Of a stretch of 64,000 bases of DNA, positions 34,038-43,203 are shown in pieces (positions within the stretch are counted from its first letter, which is position 1; the number at the start of each line of letters is the position of its first letter). The DNA is from Anaerolentibacter hominis (GTDB lineage: Bacteria > Bacillota > Clostridia > Lachnospirales > Lachnospiraceae). Under the pieces are notes generated by a model, which was not told the origin of the DNA, did no database searches, and saw only the letters and a program-made list of their open reading frames with translations. The stretch spans positions 423,901 to 487,900 of the forward strand of contig NZ_JAWDIX010000002.1 of assembly GCF_032380675.1 (NCBI RefSeq), given 5' to 3'. The position numbers and the translations under genes were made by a program.

Positions 34038-34652
34038 ATGATTGCTTATATTAAAGGTGAGCTGGCGGAAGTAACTGACTCCAGTATCGTGGTGGAGAGC
34101 GGGGGCATGGGATTTTATATATTTGTTCCGGCCTCTGTGGCGGAGGATCTGCCGCCTGCGGGAAGCGAAGTAAAGATATATACTTATTTTCATGTCAGGG
34201 AAGATATCATGCAGCTGTACGGTTTTTTGTGTCAGGAGGATAAAGAGATCTTTGAATTGCTTCTGACGGTGAACGGGATCGGGCCCAAGGCGGCGCTGGC
34301 GATTCTGTCTACCGTCCGGCCGGACGATCTGCGTTTTGCCATTCTTTCCGACGATGTGAAGACGATATCCTCCGCGCCGGGCGTGGGGAAAAAGACTGCC
34401 CAGAAGCTGATTCTGGAGCTGAAAGATAAGTTTAAGCTGGAAGATGCGTTTGAACGCAAGAGTGAGAGGACAGCTGCCGATGGGGAACCGGGTATGCAGG
34501 CAGGAGCGGGACAAATCCGCAATGAAGTGTCGGAAGCGCTGATTGCGCTTGGCTATTCCCCTGCGAATGCGATGCGGGCGGTGCGGAGTGTGGAGATCAC
34601 AGACGGAATGGATGTGGAGGATGTGCTTAAGCTGAGCCTTAAGAATATTTAA
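34038..34652 (+). CDS. ruvA: Holliday junction branch migration protein RuvA
   Basis: Tetramer that binds Holliday junctions and recruits the RuvB motor. 204 residues from ATG 34038, giving the family-typical MIAYIKGELAEV start. An OB-fold N-terminal domain is followed by two helix-hairpin-helix motifs (LLTVNGIGPKAALAIL and ISSAPGVGKKTAQKLI) and the C-terminal RuvB-binding domain. An in-frame extension to 33906 arises from repeat copy D and is not credible. ruvB follows 18 bases later. Confidence 0.96.
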   Translation: MIAYIKGELAEVTDSSIVVESGGMGFYIFVPASVAEDLPPAGSEVKIYTYFHVREDIMQLYGFLCQEDKEIFELLLTVNGIGPKAALAILSTVRPDDLRFAILSDDVKTISSAPGVGKKTAQKLILELKDKFKLEDAFERKSERTAADGEPGMQAGAGQIRNEVSEALIALGYSPANAMRAVRSVEITDGMDVEDVLKLSLKNI

Positions 34653-34670
34653 CCGGCGGGAAGGGATACG

Positions 34671-35693
34671 ATGGGGAAGGATAAGAGAATTATTACGACT
34701 GAGCTGATGGAGGATGAGAGCCGGGTGGAGAACACCCTGCGGCCCAAGCTTTTATCAGATTATATCGGGCAGGAGAAAGCCAAAGAAAATCTCAAGGTAT
34801 ACATTGAGGCAGCAAAGCAAAGGGAAGAACCCTTGGACCATGTGCTGCTGTATGGCCCTCCGGGCCTTGGCAAGACGACTCTGGCCGGTATTATAGCCAA
34901 TGAGATGGATGTGAATATCCGGATCACCTCCGGCCCTGCGATAGAGAAACCGGGGGATATGGCAGCCATTCTGAACAATCTGCAGGACGGGGATATCCTG
35001 TTTGTGGACGAGATTCACCGTTTAAACCGCCAGGTGGAGGAAGTGCTTTACCCGGCCATGGAAGATTACGCGATTGATATCATTATCGGGAAAGGGGCAA
35101 CAGCCCGGTCGATCCGTCTGGATCTGCCCAGGTTTACGTTGATCGGCGCCACAACCAGAGCCGGAATGCTGAGCGCTCCGCTGAGGGATCGATTCGGCGT
35201 GGTGCACCGGCTGGAATTTTATACCCAGGAAGAACTGAGACAGATTATCAAGCGGTCTGCCGAAGTGATCCATGTGGAGATTGATGAGGACGGAGCGAGA
35301 GAACTGGCGCGCCGGTCCAGGGGCACGCCCCGGCTGGCCAACCGGCTGTTGAAGCGGGTGAGGGATTTTGCCCAGGTGCGCTACGACGGCAGGATTACCC
35401 GGGAGGTAGCGGGTTCGGCACTGGATCTGCTTGAGGTGGATAAGATGGGCCTGGACAATCAGGACAGGGAGATTATCAATCTGATGATTGAAAAATTCTC
35501 CGGTGGTCCTGTGGGTATCGAGAGCCTGGCGGCGGCGCTGGGAGAAGATGCTGGGACAATCGAGGAGGTATACGAGCCTTATCTGATCCAGAACGGCCTG
35601 ATTCAGCGGACGGCCAGAGGGCGTATCGTCACCGCTTTGGCGTATCGTCATTTTGGCATCGACAGAGAGCTGTCCTCCGGGCTGGAAAAATAG
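34671..35693 (+). CDS. ruvB: Holliday junction branch migration ATPase RuvB
   Basis: AAA+ motor that drives branch migration with RuvA. 340 residues from ATG 34671 (GGGAAGGG upstream). RPKLLSDYIGQEKAKENL, Walker A GPPGLGKTT (62-70), Walker B ILFVDEIHRLNR, sensor LIGATTRAG and the winged-helix C-terminal domain with GLIQRTARGRIVT are all present. No ruvC is next to it, usual for Firmicutes, which use RecU or similar. Confidence 0.98.
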   Translation: MGKDKRIITTELMEDESRVENTLRPKLLSDYIGQEKAKENLKVYIEAAKQREEPLDHVLLYGPPGLGKTTLAGIIANEMDVNIRITSGPAIEKPGDMAAILNNLQDGDILFVDEIHRLNRQVEEVLYPAMEDYAIDIIIGKGATARSIRLDLPRFTLIGATTRAGMLSAPLRDRFGVVHRLEFYTQEELRQIIKRSAEVIHVEIDEDGARELARRSRGTPRLANRLLKRVRDFAQVRYDGRITREVAGSALDLLEVDKMGLDNQDREIINLMIEKFSGGPVGIESLAAALGEDAGTIEEVYEPYLIQNGLIQRTARGRIVTALAYRHFGIDRELSSGLEK

Positions 35694-35704
35694 AGCTTAC
35701 TTAC

Positions 35705-35820
35705 TATAGAAAGGTTCTCCAAACTTTCCTATGTAAGAATAAAATCATCCTATGCGCAATCGCGTTTAAGGAGAAAGTCAGTTAAGCTGACTACGCTTTG
35801 TTTCTCCTCTTTTGTGAAAC
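35705..35820 (+). repeat. Hairpin-rich repeat R1, upstream of zapA
   Basis: About 95 bases match R2 at 36364-36452, which lies on the other side of zapA. Shared blocks: GGTTCTCCAAACTT-type, ATCCTATGCGCA, GGAGAAAGTCAG and AAGCTGACTACGCT. AGTCAG/CTGACT forms a hairpin inside an outer AGGAGAAA/TTTCTCCT stem. Confidence 0.85.
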
Positions 35821-35950
35821 GGCTTGCCAGGTTCAGGGTGATCAGGTATAATGTCGTTAAGTATAGAGGACCCGTGTATGTCCCCACCCCAGAGGGAGAC
35901 GGCGGTGCATGGTTAGGAAATAGGAAGAGGGAAAGGCAAGGACGTTGGAT

Positions 35951-36307
35951 ATGAAAACCAGAAATGATGCGGTCGTTACCATCAATAATAAAGAATATGT
36001 GATAGGCGGCTATGAGAGCGGCGACTATCTCCAGAAGGTGGCGGCTTACATTAACAGAAAGCATGAAGAGTTCAGGGAACAGCCTTTTTACGGAAGATTA
36101 AATCCTGATATGAAGAATGTACTGCTGGAAATCAACATTGCCGACGACTACTTCAAGGCTACGGAGCAGGTGCGGGAGCTGGAAGAGTACCGAAGAGAGG
36201 ACAGCAAGGAGATTTTTGAACTGAAGCACCAGCTCATGGAGCTGGAGGCAAGATTGAAAAAGACAGAAGCGGAACTCATGGGACTGAAAAACACAGAGAG
36301 AAATTAA
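35951..36307 (+). CDS. zapA: Cell division protein ZapA
   Basis: FtsZ-bundling protein that stabilises the Z ring. 118 residues from ATG 35951 (AAGGA nine bases upstream; TTG 35945 is too close to it). N-terminal beta region VVTINNKEYVIGGYESGDYLQKVAAYINRK, central VLLEINIADDYFKA, then a long C-terminal coiled coil (about 75-112, REDSKEIFELKHQLMELEARLKKTEAEL). It stands alone between repeats R1 and R2, away from the dcw cluster. Confidence 0.9.
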   Translation: MKTRNDAVVTINNKEYVIGGYESGDYLQKVAAYINRKHEEFREQPFYGRLNPDMKNVLLEINIADDYFKATEQVRELEEYRREDSKEIFELKHQLMELEARLKKTEAELMGLKNTERN

Positions 36308-36322
36308 ATACTTTTATACATA

Positions 36323-36354
36323 AGAGACTGTGTACACTGTGCCGGTCTCTCTTT
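36323..36354 (+). terminator. Terminator after zapA
   Basis: AGAGAC (36323-36328) pairs with GTCTCT (36345-36350), followed by CTTTCTT. Confidence 0.6.
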
Positions 36355-36363
36355 CTTGTTACA

Positions 36364-36530
36364 TAGGAAAGTTCTCCAAACTTAACAAGAAACCATCCTA
36401 TGCGCACTCGCGTAAGTGGAGAAAGTCAGCTAAGCTGACTACGCTCGGCGCGCAAAGCGTGCAAGCCCCTCAAAGATGGAGGGGTCAGGGGAGATGAGGT
36501 GGGCTTGCCCGCTTTGTTCTCAATGTGAGA
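36364..36530 (+). repeat. Hairpin-rich repeat R2, downstream of zapA
   Basis: Second copy of the R1 element (36364-36452), with a 7-bp AGTCAGC/GCTGACT hairpin, where R1 has a G-T wobble at the closing pair. It runs on into more short hairpins (GCGCGC/GCGTGC, CCCCTC/GAGGGG, AAGCCC/GGGCTT) up to the U32 peptidase gene. Confidence 0.85.
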
Positions 36531-36606
36531 TACTTGCTTGAATGACGGGCTGCGGTTCATTGTACGGCGCGATGGGAACGCGGGCTTTTACGGGAGGGAT
36601 GAAGAT

Positions 36607-39081
36607 TTGAAATCTGGAAGTACAAATGTGGAAATTCTGGCGCCTGCAGGGTCCTGGGACAGTATCATTGCGGCGGTTAACGCTTCCGCCGACGCGGTAT
36701 ATGTGGGAGGAAATCAGTTTGGGGCCAGGGCGTATGCCAATAATTTGACCGAAGAACAGTTAAAAGAAGCGATTGATTATGTCCATCTGAACGATAAGCA
36801 TTTATATCTCACTGTGAATACCCTTCTGAAGGAAGCAGAACTGGAGGCAAAACTGTACAGCTATCTGGCGCCTCTTTATGAGCATGGGCTGGATGCCGTT
36901 ATCGTGCAGGACCTGGGGGTTATGCGTTTTATCCATACCCATTTTCCGGATCTGTCCATTCACGCAAGCACCCAGATGACGCTGGCAGGACCTTATGGCA
37001 TGGAAAGCCTGGGAGAATATGGGGTGAACCGTATCGTGCCGGCGAGAGAACTCTCTCTCGGGGAGATCCGGGCGATGCGGGAATCTACCCGGATGGAGCT
37101 GGAATGCTTTGTGCACGGCGCGCTGTGTTACTGTTATTCGGGACAGTGCCTGATGAGCAGCATGATCGGAGGCAGGAGCGGCAATCGGGGACGCTGTGCC
37201 CAGCCCTGCCGTATGCCTTATACCTTGAGGGACGGGAAACAGATACTGGGAGAGGCCTATTACCTGAGCCCCAGGGATATCTGTACACTGAGGCTGCTCC
37301 CTGAACTTATTGATGCGGGAATTGATTCATTTAAAATAGAAGGACGGATGAAACGCCCGGAGTACACCGCGGCTGCTGCCTGGCTTTACAGGAAATACGC
37401 GGATCTGGCGTTTAAGCTGGGAAAAGACGGCTATGACCGGTATCTGACGGAACACGCTAAAGAGTGGGAGCGGGATAATGAGGCTCTGTCGGAGCTGTAT
37501 AACAGAGGCGGATTTACGGAGGGCTATTATCATAGTTTCCACGGAAAAAATATGATGTCAATCGACCGTCCAAATCATTCTGGCGTTCTCGTGGGAGAGG
37601 TGACCGGGATAAAAAAGAACACTGCCCAGATAAAACTGAGGCGGGAGGTATATCCCCAGGATGTGCTGGAATTCAGGAAGCACAGAAAAGGCTGCGGACC
37701 TTTGGAAAAGGGAGCCGGAGTGTATGAGTTCACTGTAGGCACAGGGAAAGAATCGGGAACGGTTTTATCCGCCCGTTTTAAGCCCGGAGCAGATATCAGG
37801 CCCGGAGATTATCTATACCGGACCAGGAAAGAAGTGCTGCTGCATTCCATACAGGAACGTATCTTAGGTGGAAGTTCAGGAACTGTGCGGGCCAGACAGA
37901 TCCCTGTTCAGGGAAATTTCTCGGCATTGGAAGGCTGTCCCATCACACTCACGCTCACACTGGGCGATGTTACCGTGTGCGCCCGTGGCGTGGAGGCAGC
38001 CAGGGCTCTGAATCGTGCGGCAGCCGAGGATGAGGTTCGAAAAGCGCTGAATAAGACGGGAAATTCTCTGTTTGTCTTTGAAAAACTTTCCATAAAGCTT
38101 GCAGAGGGGCTTTTTCTGCCGGTAAAGGAACTCAACGAACTGAGACGCAGGGCGCTGGAGGAACTGCAGAAGGCAGCGGCAGAACGGTACCGCAGGCAGT
38201 CGGTAAGTAATTTTAAGGAAAAAGTAAGAAAAAATAATAACAGTTTATCATTTCCGTCTGCTAAGATAGCCATAAAAGCGGTGGTCTGCGATGAAAATCA
38301 GTTGAATGTCCTTCTGGGCATCCCTGAAATTTCCCGGATTTATCTGCAAATGGAGTGTTTTCCATGCGGCGAGTTGGGAAGACTGTTAAAAAAGATACAC
38401 AGCAGCGGCAGGGAAGGATTTTTAAGACTGCCAAGGATATTCCGGATGGAAACGGAGAGCCGTCTTTGTCAGGAAAAAGAGATATTTGAACAGGCGGACG
38501 GCTTTTTGATCGCTAATCTGGAAGAGGTTTCTTTCCTGAGGCGGCATGATTGGTTCGGCAAAAAAACAGACAGGCTGGAACTGGATTATACGCTGTACAT
38601 CTGCAACGAAGAAGCCAAGTGTTATTGGAGAGAACAGGGAATCAGCCATTTTACGGATTCTGTGGAGCTGAATAAGGAAGAGCTTAAAATGCTGAATCAA
38701 TCCGACAGTACAATCGTGGTATATGGAAGGCTGCCGCTTATGGTTTCTGCCCAGTGCCTGGCTCTGACCGGAGGGCACTGTGACCCGGGACGAGGTAAGC
38801 TGGTTCTGGAAGATAGAAAACGAAAGCGGTTTCCGGTCCGCAGGTACTGTGAATATGGATATAACGAGATTTTAAACAGTGATCCGCTGTTCCTTCTGGG
38901 ACAGGAACGGGAGATCAGGGATCTGTGCCCCGGCGGAATCCGGCTGGACTTTACGCTGGAACAGCCCGAGATGGTGAAACAAATCGGGGAGAGCTTTGCA
39001 GAGAGGTTCTGCAGGGGAACAGAAGACGGATTTCGTCTGGAGCACTATACGAAAGGGCATTTTGCCCGAGGAGTCGAGTAA
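36607..39081 (+). CDS. U32 family peptidase with C-terminal DUF3656-like region
   Basis: 824 residues from TTG 36607, which has GGGAGGG eight bases upstream; a start at 36538 lacks an SD. The N-terminal 300 residues are the U32/collagenase-like TIM barrel (ILAPAGSWDSIIAAVNASADAVYVGG, LTVNTLLKE, VQDLGVMRFI, ECFVHGALCYCYSGQCLMSS, RGRCAQPCRMPY), with cysteines that may hold an iron-sulfur cluster. The rest matches the longer RlhA-type members; E. coli RlhA hydroxylates 23S rRNA C2501. Peptidase activity is therefore not assured. The downstream gene is almost overlapping. Confidence 0.9.
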   Translation: MKSGSTNVEILAPAGSWDSIIAAVNASADAVYVGGNQFGARAYANNLTEEQLKEAIDYVHLNDKHLYLTVNTLLKEAELEAKLYSYLAPLYEHGLDAVIVQDLGVMRFIHTHFPDLSIHASTQMTLAGPYGMESLGEYGVNRIVPARELSLGEIRAMRESTRMELECFVHGALCYCYSGQCLMSSMIGGRSGNRGRCAQPCRMPYTLRDGKQILGEAYYLSPRDICTLRLLPELIDAGIDSFKIEGRMKRPEYTAAAAWLYRKYADLAFKLGKDGYDRYLTEHAKEWERDNEALSELYNRGGFTEGYYHSFHGKNMMSIDRPNHSGVLVGEVTGIKKNTAQIKLRREVYPQDVLEFRKHRKGCGPLEKGAGVYEFTVGTGKESGTVLSARFKPGADIRPGDYLYRTRKEVLLHSIQERILGGSSGTVRARQIPVQGNFSALEGCPITLTLTLGDVTVCARGVEAARALNRAAAEDEVRKALNKTGNSLFVFEKLSIKLAEGLFLPVKELNELRRRALEELQKAAAERYRRQSVSNFKEKVRKNNNSLSFPSAKIAIKAVVCDENQLNVLLGIPEISRIYLQMECFPCGELGRLLKKIHSSGREGFLRLPRIFRMETESRLCQEKEIFEQADGFLIANLEEVSFLRRHDWFGKKTDRLELDYTLYICNEEAKCYWREQGISHFTDSVELNKEELKMLNQSDSTIVVYGRLPLMVSAQCLALTGGHCDPGRGKLVLEDRKRKRFPVRRYCEYGYNEILNSDPLFLLGQEREIRDLCPGGIRLDFTLEQPEMVKQIGESFAERFCRGTEDGFRLEHYTKGHFARGVE

Positions 39082-39082
39082 C

Positions 39083-40435
39083 TTGGAAAATATCATTGTA
39101 CAGCTTTCAACTTATATTTTTGTAATTCTGATTACCATTTATACGCTGTACTGCTTTACGGTGTTCAGGAGAAGCAGGGAGCAGCAGAATAAGGTGTTCC
39201 GGCGTCAGAGAATGATAATGTATACCATACATTTTCTGGGGCACCTCATTCTTTATATGAATACGGGAAGCCTGACGGTGGCGGTCTTATACGCTCTGGA
39301 GCTGCTGATGTTCATCGTTATGACAGCGCTGTATCAGAGGGTATATAAAAATTTATCCAGACTGGTGTTAAACAACATGCTTTTTCTCCTGAGCATCAGT
39401 TTTATCATGCTGACCAGACTGAATGTATCCTACGCGAAACGGCAGCTGGCCATTGCAACCGGATCTCTTCTGATTTGTCTTGTGGTACCGGTAATTATCG
39501 ATAGATTTAAGGTGCTGAGGCGGTTTGGCTGGTTCTATGCAGCGGGAGGTCTCTGTCTGCTTTTGCTGGTGTTTGTCTTCGGCGTTACGAAATACGGGGC
39601 GACAAACTGGGTAAACATAGCGGGATTTGTATTCCAGCCTTCCGAGGTAGTCAAGATCGTGTTTGTGTTCTTCGCGGCGGCACTGCTGGCCAAATCCACA
39701 GAGTTTATTGACGTTGTCAAGGTGACGGTTGTGGCGGCGGTTTTTGTCATGGTGCTGGTGGTGGAGAAGGATCTGGGGGCCGCTCTTTTATACTTTACAA
39801 CCTATCTGATTATACTTTATGTGGCTTCTTCCAACGCCTTGTATCTCTTTGCTGGACTGGGGGCCGGAAGTGCAGCCGCTGTGGTGGCATACAAGCTGTT
39901 TGCCCATGTCAGGGTCCGGGTTGTGGCATGGAAAGATCCCTGGGGCAGCATTGATAACGAAGGATTCCAGGTAGCCCAGTCTCTGCTTGCAATTGGCAGC
40001 GGCGGCTGGTTCGGCATGGGACTTGGGAAGGGACTGCCCACCAGTATACCCGTGGTGGAAAGTGATTTTGTCTTTTCCGCAGTGGCAGAAGAGTTTGGGA
40101 CAATATTTGCCGTGTGTCTGATTCTTATCAGCCTCAGCTGTTTTCTGATGTTTGTGAACATCGGTATGAAACTGAAACAGAAGTTTTATAAGCTGGTCGC
40201 CCTGGGATTAAGCACCGTCTACATTTTTCAGGTGTTTCTCACCATCGGCGGGGCGACGAAATTCATTCCGTCCACCGGTGTGACGCTGCCGCTTGTGAGC
40301 TACGGAGGAAGTTCTATTATCAGTACGATCATAATATTCAGTGTAATTCAGGGGCTGTATGTCCTGAATCAGGATGAGGAAGCAGAAATTGAAAGTGAAG
40401 AAAACGAAGCCATCGAAGAAGAATATGAATCATGA
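39083..40435 (+). CDS. RodA/FtsW-family SEDS glycosyltransferase (second copy)
   Basis: Polytopic membrane peptidoglycan polymerase, 450 residues from TTG 39083 (GAGGAG nine bases upstream), two bases after the U32 stop. An N-terminal extension of about 130 residues with three to four helices precedes the SEDS core: GATNWVNIAGFVFQPSEVVKIVFVFFAA, ESDFVFSAVAEEFG and LPLVSYGGSS. The C-terminal tail is strongly acidic. It overlaps a class B PBP gene in another frame, making a SEDS/PBP pair like RodA/PBP2. A longer reading into the U32 gene is rejected. Confidence 0.92.
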   Translation: MENIIVQLSTYIFVILITIYTLYCFTVFRRSREQQNKVFRRQRMIMYTIHFLGHLILYMNTGSLTVAVLYALELLMFIVMTALYQRVYKNLSRLVLNNMLFLLSISFIMLTRLNVSYAKRQLAIATGSLLICLVVPVIIDRFKVLRRFGWFYAAGGLCLLLLVFVFGVTKYGATNWVNIAGFVFQPSEVVKIVFVFFAAALLAKSTEFIDVVKVTVVAAVFVMVLVVEKDLGAALLYFTTYLIILYVASSNALYLFAGLGAGSAAAVVAYKLFAHVRVRVVAWKDPWGSIDNEGFQVAQSLLAIGSGGWFGMGLGKGLPTSIPVVESDFVFSAVAEEFGTIFAVCLILISLSCFLMFVNIGMKLKQKFYKLVALGLSTVYIFQVFLTIGGATKFIPSTGVTLPLVSYGGSSIISTIIIFSVIQGLYVLNQDEEAEIESEENEAIEEEYES

Positions 40436-42026
40436 CGTCCGGGAGCGCGCAAATGAACCGGTAATTAAAAAAGTGGCAAAGCCGCCGAAGAAGAAGGTGC
40501 AGGCCAAAAAAGTGCAGCCTGAGAAGATACAGACTGCAAAGGTTAGGACTGTTAAGGCTGTGCGTACCGAAGAGCCGGAGAAGGAAACGGCGTCCGGGGG
40601 CACACGGAGAGTCCGGGAGAGCCGGATCAACCGGGAGATGCTTTTCATTACCTATGTTTTTGTCGTGCTCTTTGTCATGGTCATCGGCAATATGGTCTAT
40701 TTCGTCGCCGCACGGAGCGGGGATGTGATTAACAGCCCTTATAATTACCGTCAGGATATCCTGGCGGAGCGGGTTGTACGGGGCAGTATTCTCTCCAGTG
40801 ACGGTACCGTTCTGGCAGAAACTGTCACGAACAGCAAGGGAAAGGAAACCCGCAAATATCCATATAATAATATGTTCTGTCATGTCGTGGGGCGTTTTAA
40901 CAAGAGCAAGACCGGAATTGAAGCAAGCCAGGATTTTACGCTTTTGACTTCCCATGACAATGCTATTAAAAATGCAATTACAGAATTGTCAGGCGAAAAG
41001 ACAATCGGTGATAATGTGTATACCACTCTGAATTTTGATTTGCAGAAGACGGCCTATGAGGCCCTGGGAAATAGAAGGGGAGCAGTGGTTGCACTGGAAC
41101 CTGGCACGGGCAAGGTGCTTGCTATGGTATCAAAGCCAGATTATGATCCGAACCGGGTGGACGAACTCTGGGAGAGCCTGATTGACGATGAACAGAAGGA
41201 ATCCGCATTATTTAACCGGGCCACGCAGGGGCTCTATCCTCCAGGTTCCACATTCAAAATATTGACCGCTCTGGAGTATCTCCGGGAAAACTCAGGTTAT
41301 AAGAACTACTCCTTCCGCTGCGAGGGAAAGACGATAGTGTCCGGGGTGCCTGTGAGCTGCTATAACAATAAGGTGCATGGACAGCTGGATTTAATCGCAG
41401 CGTTTGCCAAATCCTGCAACGGAGCGTTTGCCAGCATTGGTTCTGAACTTGATATGGCTAAGTTCAGAGCGCTCTGTGAGTCTTTTGTCTTTAATCAGGC
41501 TCTTCCGACTGCGCTCACAACTGAAAAAAGCCAGTTTGTACTGAATGAAAAGTCGGATAAGGGGGAAATCCCTCTGACCGCAATCGGGCAGGGCGATACC
41601 CTGCTGACGCCGCTGCACAACGCGATGATTGCGGCAACGGTAGCCAACGGCGGGGTTATGATGAAGCCTTACGTGATTGACCGGGTGGAATCCAGCACAG
41701 GATCGGTAGTGGAAAAGTATTCCCCTGAGGTTTATGATACGCTGATGACGGCAAAAGAAGCCAAAACACTTACCAAAATGATGAAAAAAGTGGTGGAGGA
41801 AGGAACCGGCCGGAGCTTAAAGAACAGCAGCTATTCGGTTGCCGGCAAAACCGGTTCGGCAGAGAATGATCAGGGAGCGGCACATGCCTGGTTTGTAGGG
41901 TTTGCGCCTGCGGATAATCCGGAAATTGTGGTCTGCGTCGTTGTGGAAAACGTTGGCGCGGGCAGTGAATATGCGGTGCCGATTGCCAAAAGAGTCCTGA
42001 ATACTTATTTTTCCAAAACAAAATAA
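40374..42026 (+). CDS. Class B penicillin-binding protein, PbpA type, SEDS partner
   Basis: Transpeptidase, 550 residues from ATG 40374; ATG 40425 is an equally possible start since neither has a strong SD. The first 90 residues are very rich in Lys and Arg, followed by a membrane anchor (about 86-110). Motifs: PPGSTFKILT (SxxK), KSCNGAF (SxN) and AGKTGSAE (KTG). It lacks the large dimerisation domain of the dcw PBPs. The start overlaps the preceding SEDS gene by 62 bases, so the two are almost certainly made together for elongation or sporulation wall synthesis. Confidence 0.9.
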   Translation: MRKQKLKVKKTKPSKKNMNHDVRERANEPVIKKVAKPPKKKVQAKKVQPEKIQTAKVRTVKAVRTEEPEKETASGGTRRVRESRINREMLFITYVFVVLFVMVIGNMVYFVAARSGDVINSPYNYRQDILAERVVRGSILSSDGTVLAETVTNSKGKETRKYPYNNMFCHVVGRFNKSKTGIEASQDFTLLTSHDNAIKNAITELSGEKTIGDNVYTTLNFDLQKTAYEALGNRRGAVVALEPGTGKVLAMVSKPDYDPNRVDELWESLIDDEQKESALFNRATQGLYPPGSTFKILTALEYLRENSGYKNYSFRCEGKTIVSGVPVSCYNNKVHGQLDLIAAFAKSCNGAFASIGSELDMAKFRALCESFVFNQALPTALTTEKSQFVLNEKSDKGEIPLTAIGQGDTLLTPLHNAMIAATVANGGVMMKPYVIDRVESSTGSVVEKYSPEVYDTLMTAKEAKTLTKMMKKVVEEGTGRSLKNSSYSVAGKTGSAENDQGAAHAWFVGFAPADNPEIVVCVVVENVGAGSEYAVPIAKRVLNTYFSKTK

Positions 42027-42070
42027 ATGGAATGGGATACATCAGATAGGAAAAACCGGAGAAAATAAGC

Positions 42071-42130
42071 AAATAGTTTCACTTCGCTCTACTATTTTTT
42101 ATTGAATAATAAAAAGAAAAGGAGTATACT
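42071..42130 (+). promoter_or_regulatory. Terminator hairpin and promoter before the NUDIX gene
   Basis: AATAGT/ACTATT stem (about 42072-42096) with a T-tract ends the PBP transcript. TTGAAT (42102-42107), 17-base spacer and TATACT (42125-42130) follow at once. Confidence 0.6.
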
Positions 42131-42228
42131 GAAAAACGAGTTATGCACACCAGAACGGGCTGTTAGACGGCCGGAAGGGGTAGTTGTTTCCGGCAAAGAG
42201 CCTTGTTCATATAACAGGAGGGATTGCG

Positions 42229-42675
42229 ATGATCGAAGCAACGAGCTGTGGTGGTGTGGTTATTTTCCGGGGTAAGATTTTGCTGTTGTATAAAAATTAC
42301 AAGAACAAATACGAGGGATGGGTATTGCCGAAGGGTACGGTAGAAGAAGGCGAAGAGTACCGGGATACGGCAGTACGTGAAGTCAGGGAAGAAACCGGAG
42401 TGAGTGCGACGATAATCAAGTATATCGGGAAGAGTCAGTATACGTTCAACACACCGCTCGACACAGTCACCAAGGATGTTCACTGGTATCTGATGATGGC
42501 AGACAGCTATTACAGTAAACCGCAGAGAGAAGAATATTTTCAGGATTCCGGCTATTACAAATTTCATGAGGCCTATCACATGCTGAAATTTTCCAATGAA
42601 AAACAGATTCTGGAACGGGCCTATGAGGAATATGTGGAACTAAAGAAGAACAAGCTGTGGAGGAAGAAGATATAA
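42229..42675 (+). CDS. NUDIX hydrolase
   Basis: Hydrolyses nucleoside diphosphate-linked compounds. 148 residues from ATG 42229 (CAGGAGGG upstream). The Nudix box G36-TVEEGEEYRDTAVREVREETG is complete with all catalytic Glu residues. The N-terminus SCGGVVIFRGKILLLYKNYKNKYEGWVLPKG resembles the diadenosine polyphosphate (Ap4A) hydrolase group, but substrate cannot be settled by sequence alone. Preceded by its own promoter and followed by purine-rich repeats. Confidence 0.92.
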   Translation: MIEATSCGGVVIFRGKILLLYKNYKNKYEGWVLPKGTVEEGEEYRDTAVREVREETGVSATIIKYIGKSQYTFNTPLDTVTKDVHWYLMMADSYYSKPQREEYFQDSGYYKFHEAYHMLKFSNEKQILERAYEEYVELKKNKLWRKKI

Positions 42676-42785
42676 GGAATAAGGAAGAATGAATAAGGAT
42701 GAATGAATAATGTTTAAGGGATTGAATCTTTTCTTGCTTGCGTTCTTCATTCTTCTCTCTTCATTTTTCATTATCAATCGTGCGC

Positions 42786-42814
42786 TTGACTTTCTTTTTC
42801 CGCTATGGTACTAT
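42786..42814 (+). promoter_or_regulatory. rpsO promoter
   Basis: TTGACT (42786-42791), 17-base spacer, TACTAT (42809-42814). The 115-base leader to rpsO may hold the S15 autoregulatory structure, which I cannot confirm. The preceding 42676-42780 is purine-rich then pyrimidine-rich and looks non-coding. Confidence 0.65.
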
Positions 42815-42930
42815 TTGGAATGTATGTTAAGCGGAACTATATATTGTCCGCGGATTCAGCCGGTACTCAGGATTTGGAGTCTCCGACCAGTTCTTAGTAG
42901 ACGGCGGTTATGAATAAGGAGGAATTTATT

Positions 42931-43197
42931 ATGTTAACACCAGAAAAGAAACAGGAAATCATTAATGAGTACGGCAGACAGCCTGGCGATACCGGTTCAC
43001 CGGAAGTTCAGATCGCGCTGCTGACAGAGAGAATTACACAGCTGACAGAGCATTTGAAGACGAACCACAAGGATCATCACTCCAGAAGAGGACTTCTTAT
43101 GATGGTTGGTCAGAGAAGAGGACTTTTGGCATATCTGAAAGATAAGGATATCGAGAGATATCGTCAGTTGATTGCACGCCTGGGCTTAAGAAAATAA
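42931..43197 (+). CDS. rpsO: 30S ribosomal protein S15
   Basis: Primary 16S rRNA-binding protein of the platform. 88 residues from ATG 42931 (AAGGAGG eight bases upstream), the exact usual length; the earlier ATG at 42910 would overlap the SD. Conserved MLTPEKKQEIINEYGR, DTGSPEVQIALLTERI, HLKTNHKDHHSRRGLL and RRGLLAYLK are present. A fragment of the dispersed repeat begins seven bases after the stop, then a terminator. Confidence 0.98.
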   Translation: MLTPEKKQEIINEYGRQPGDTGSPEVQIALLTERITQLTEHLKTNHKDHHSRRGLLMMVGQRRGLLAYLKDKDIERYRQLIARLGLRK

Positions 43198-43203
43198 GAG
43201 TAA

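Noticed and set aside
42710..42913. 67-codon ORF upstream of rpsO
   Set aside because: It overlaps the rpsO promoter and pyrimidine-rich leader, has odd composition and no family resemblance.
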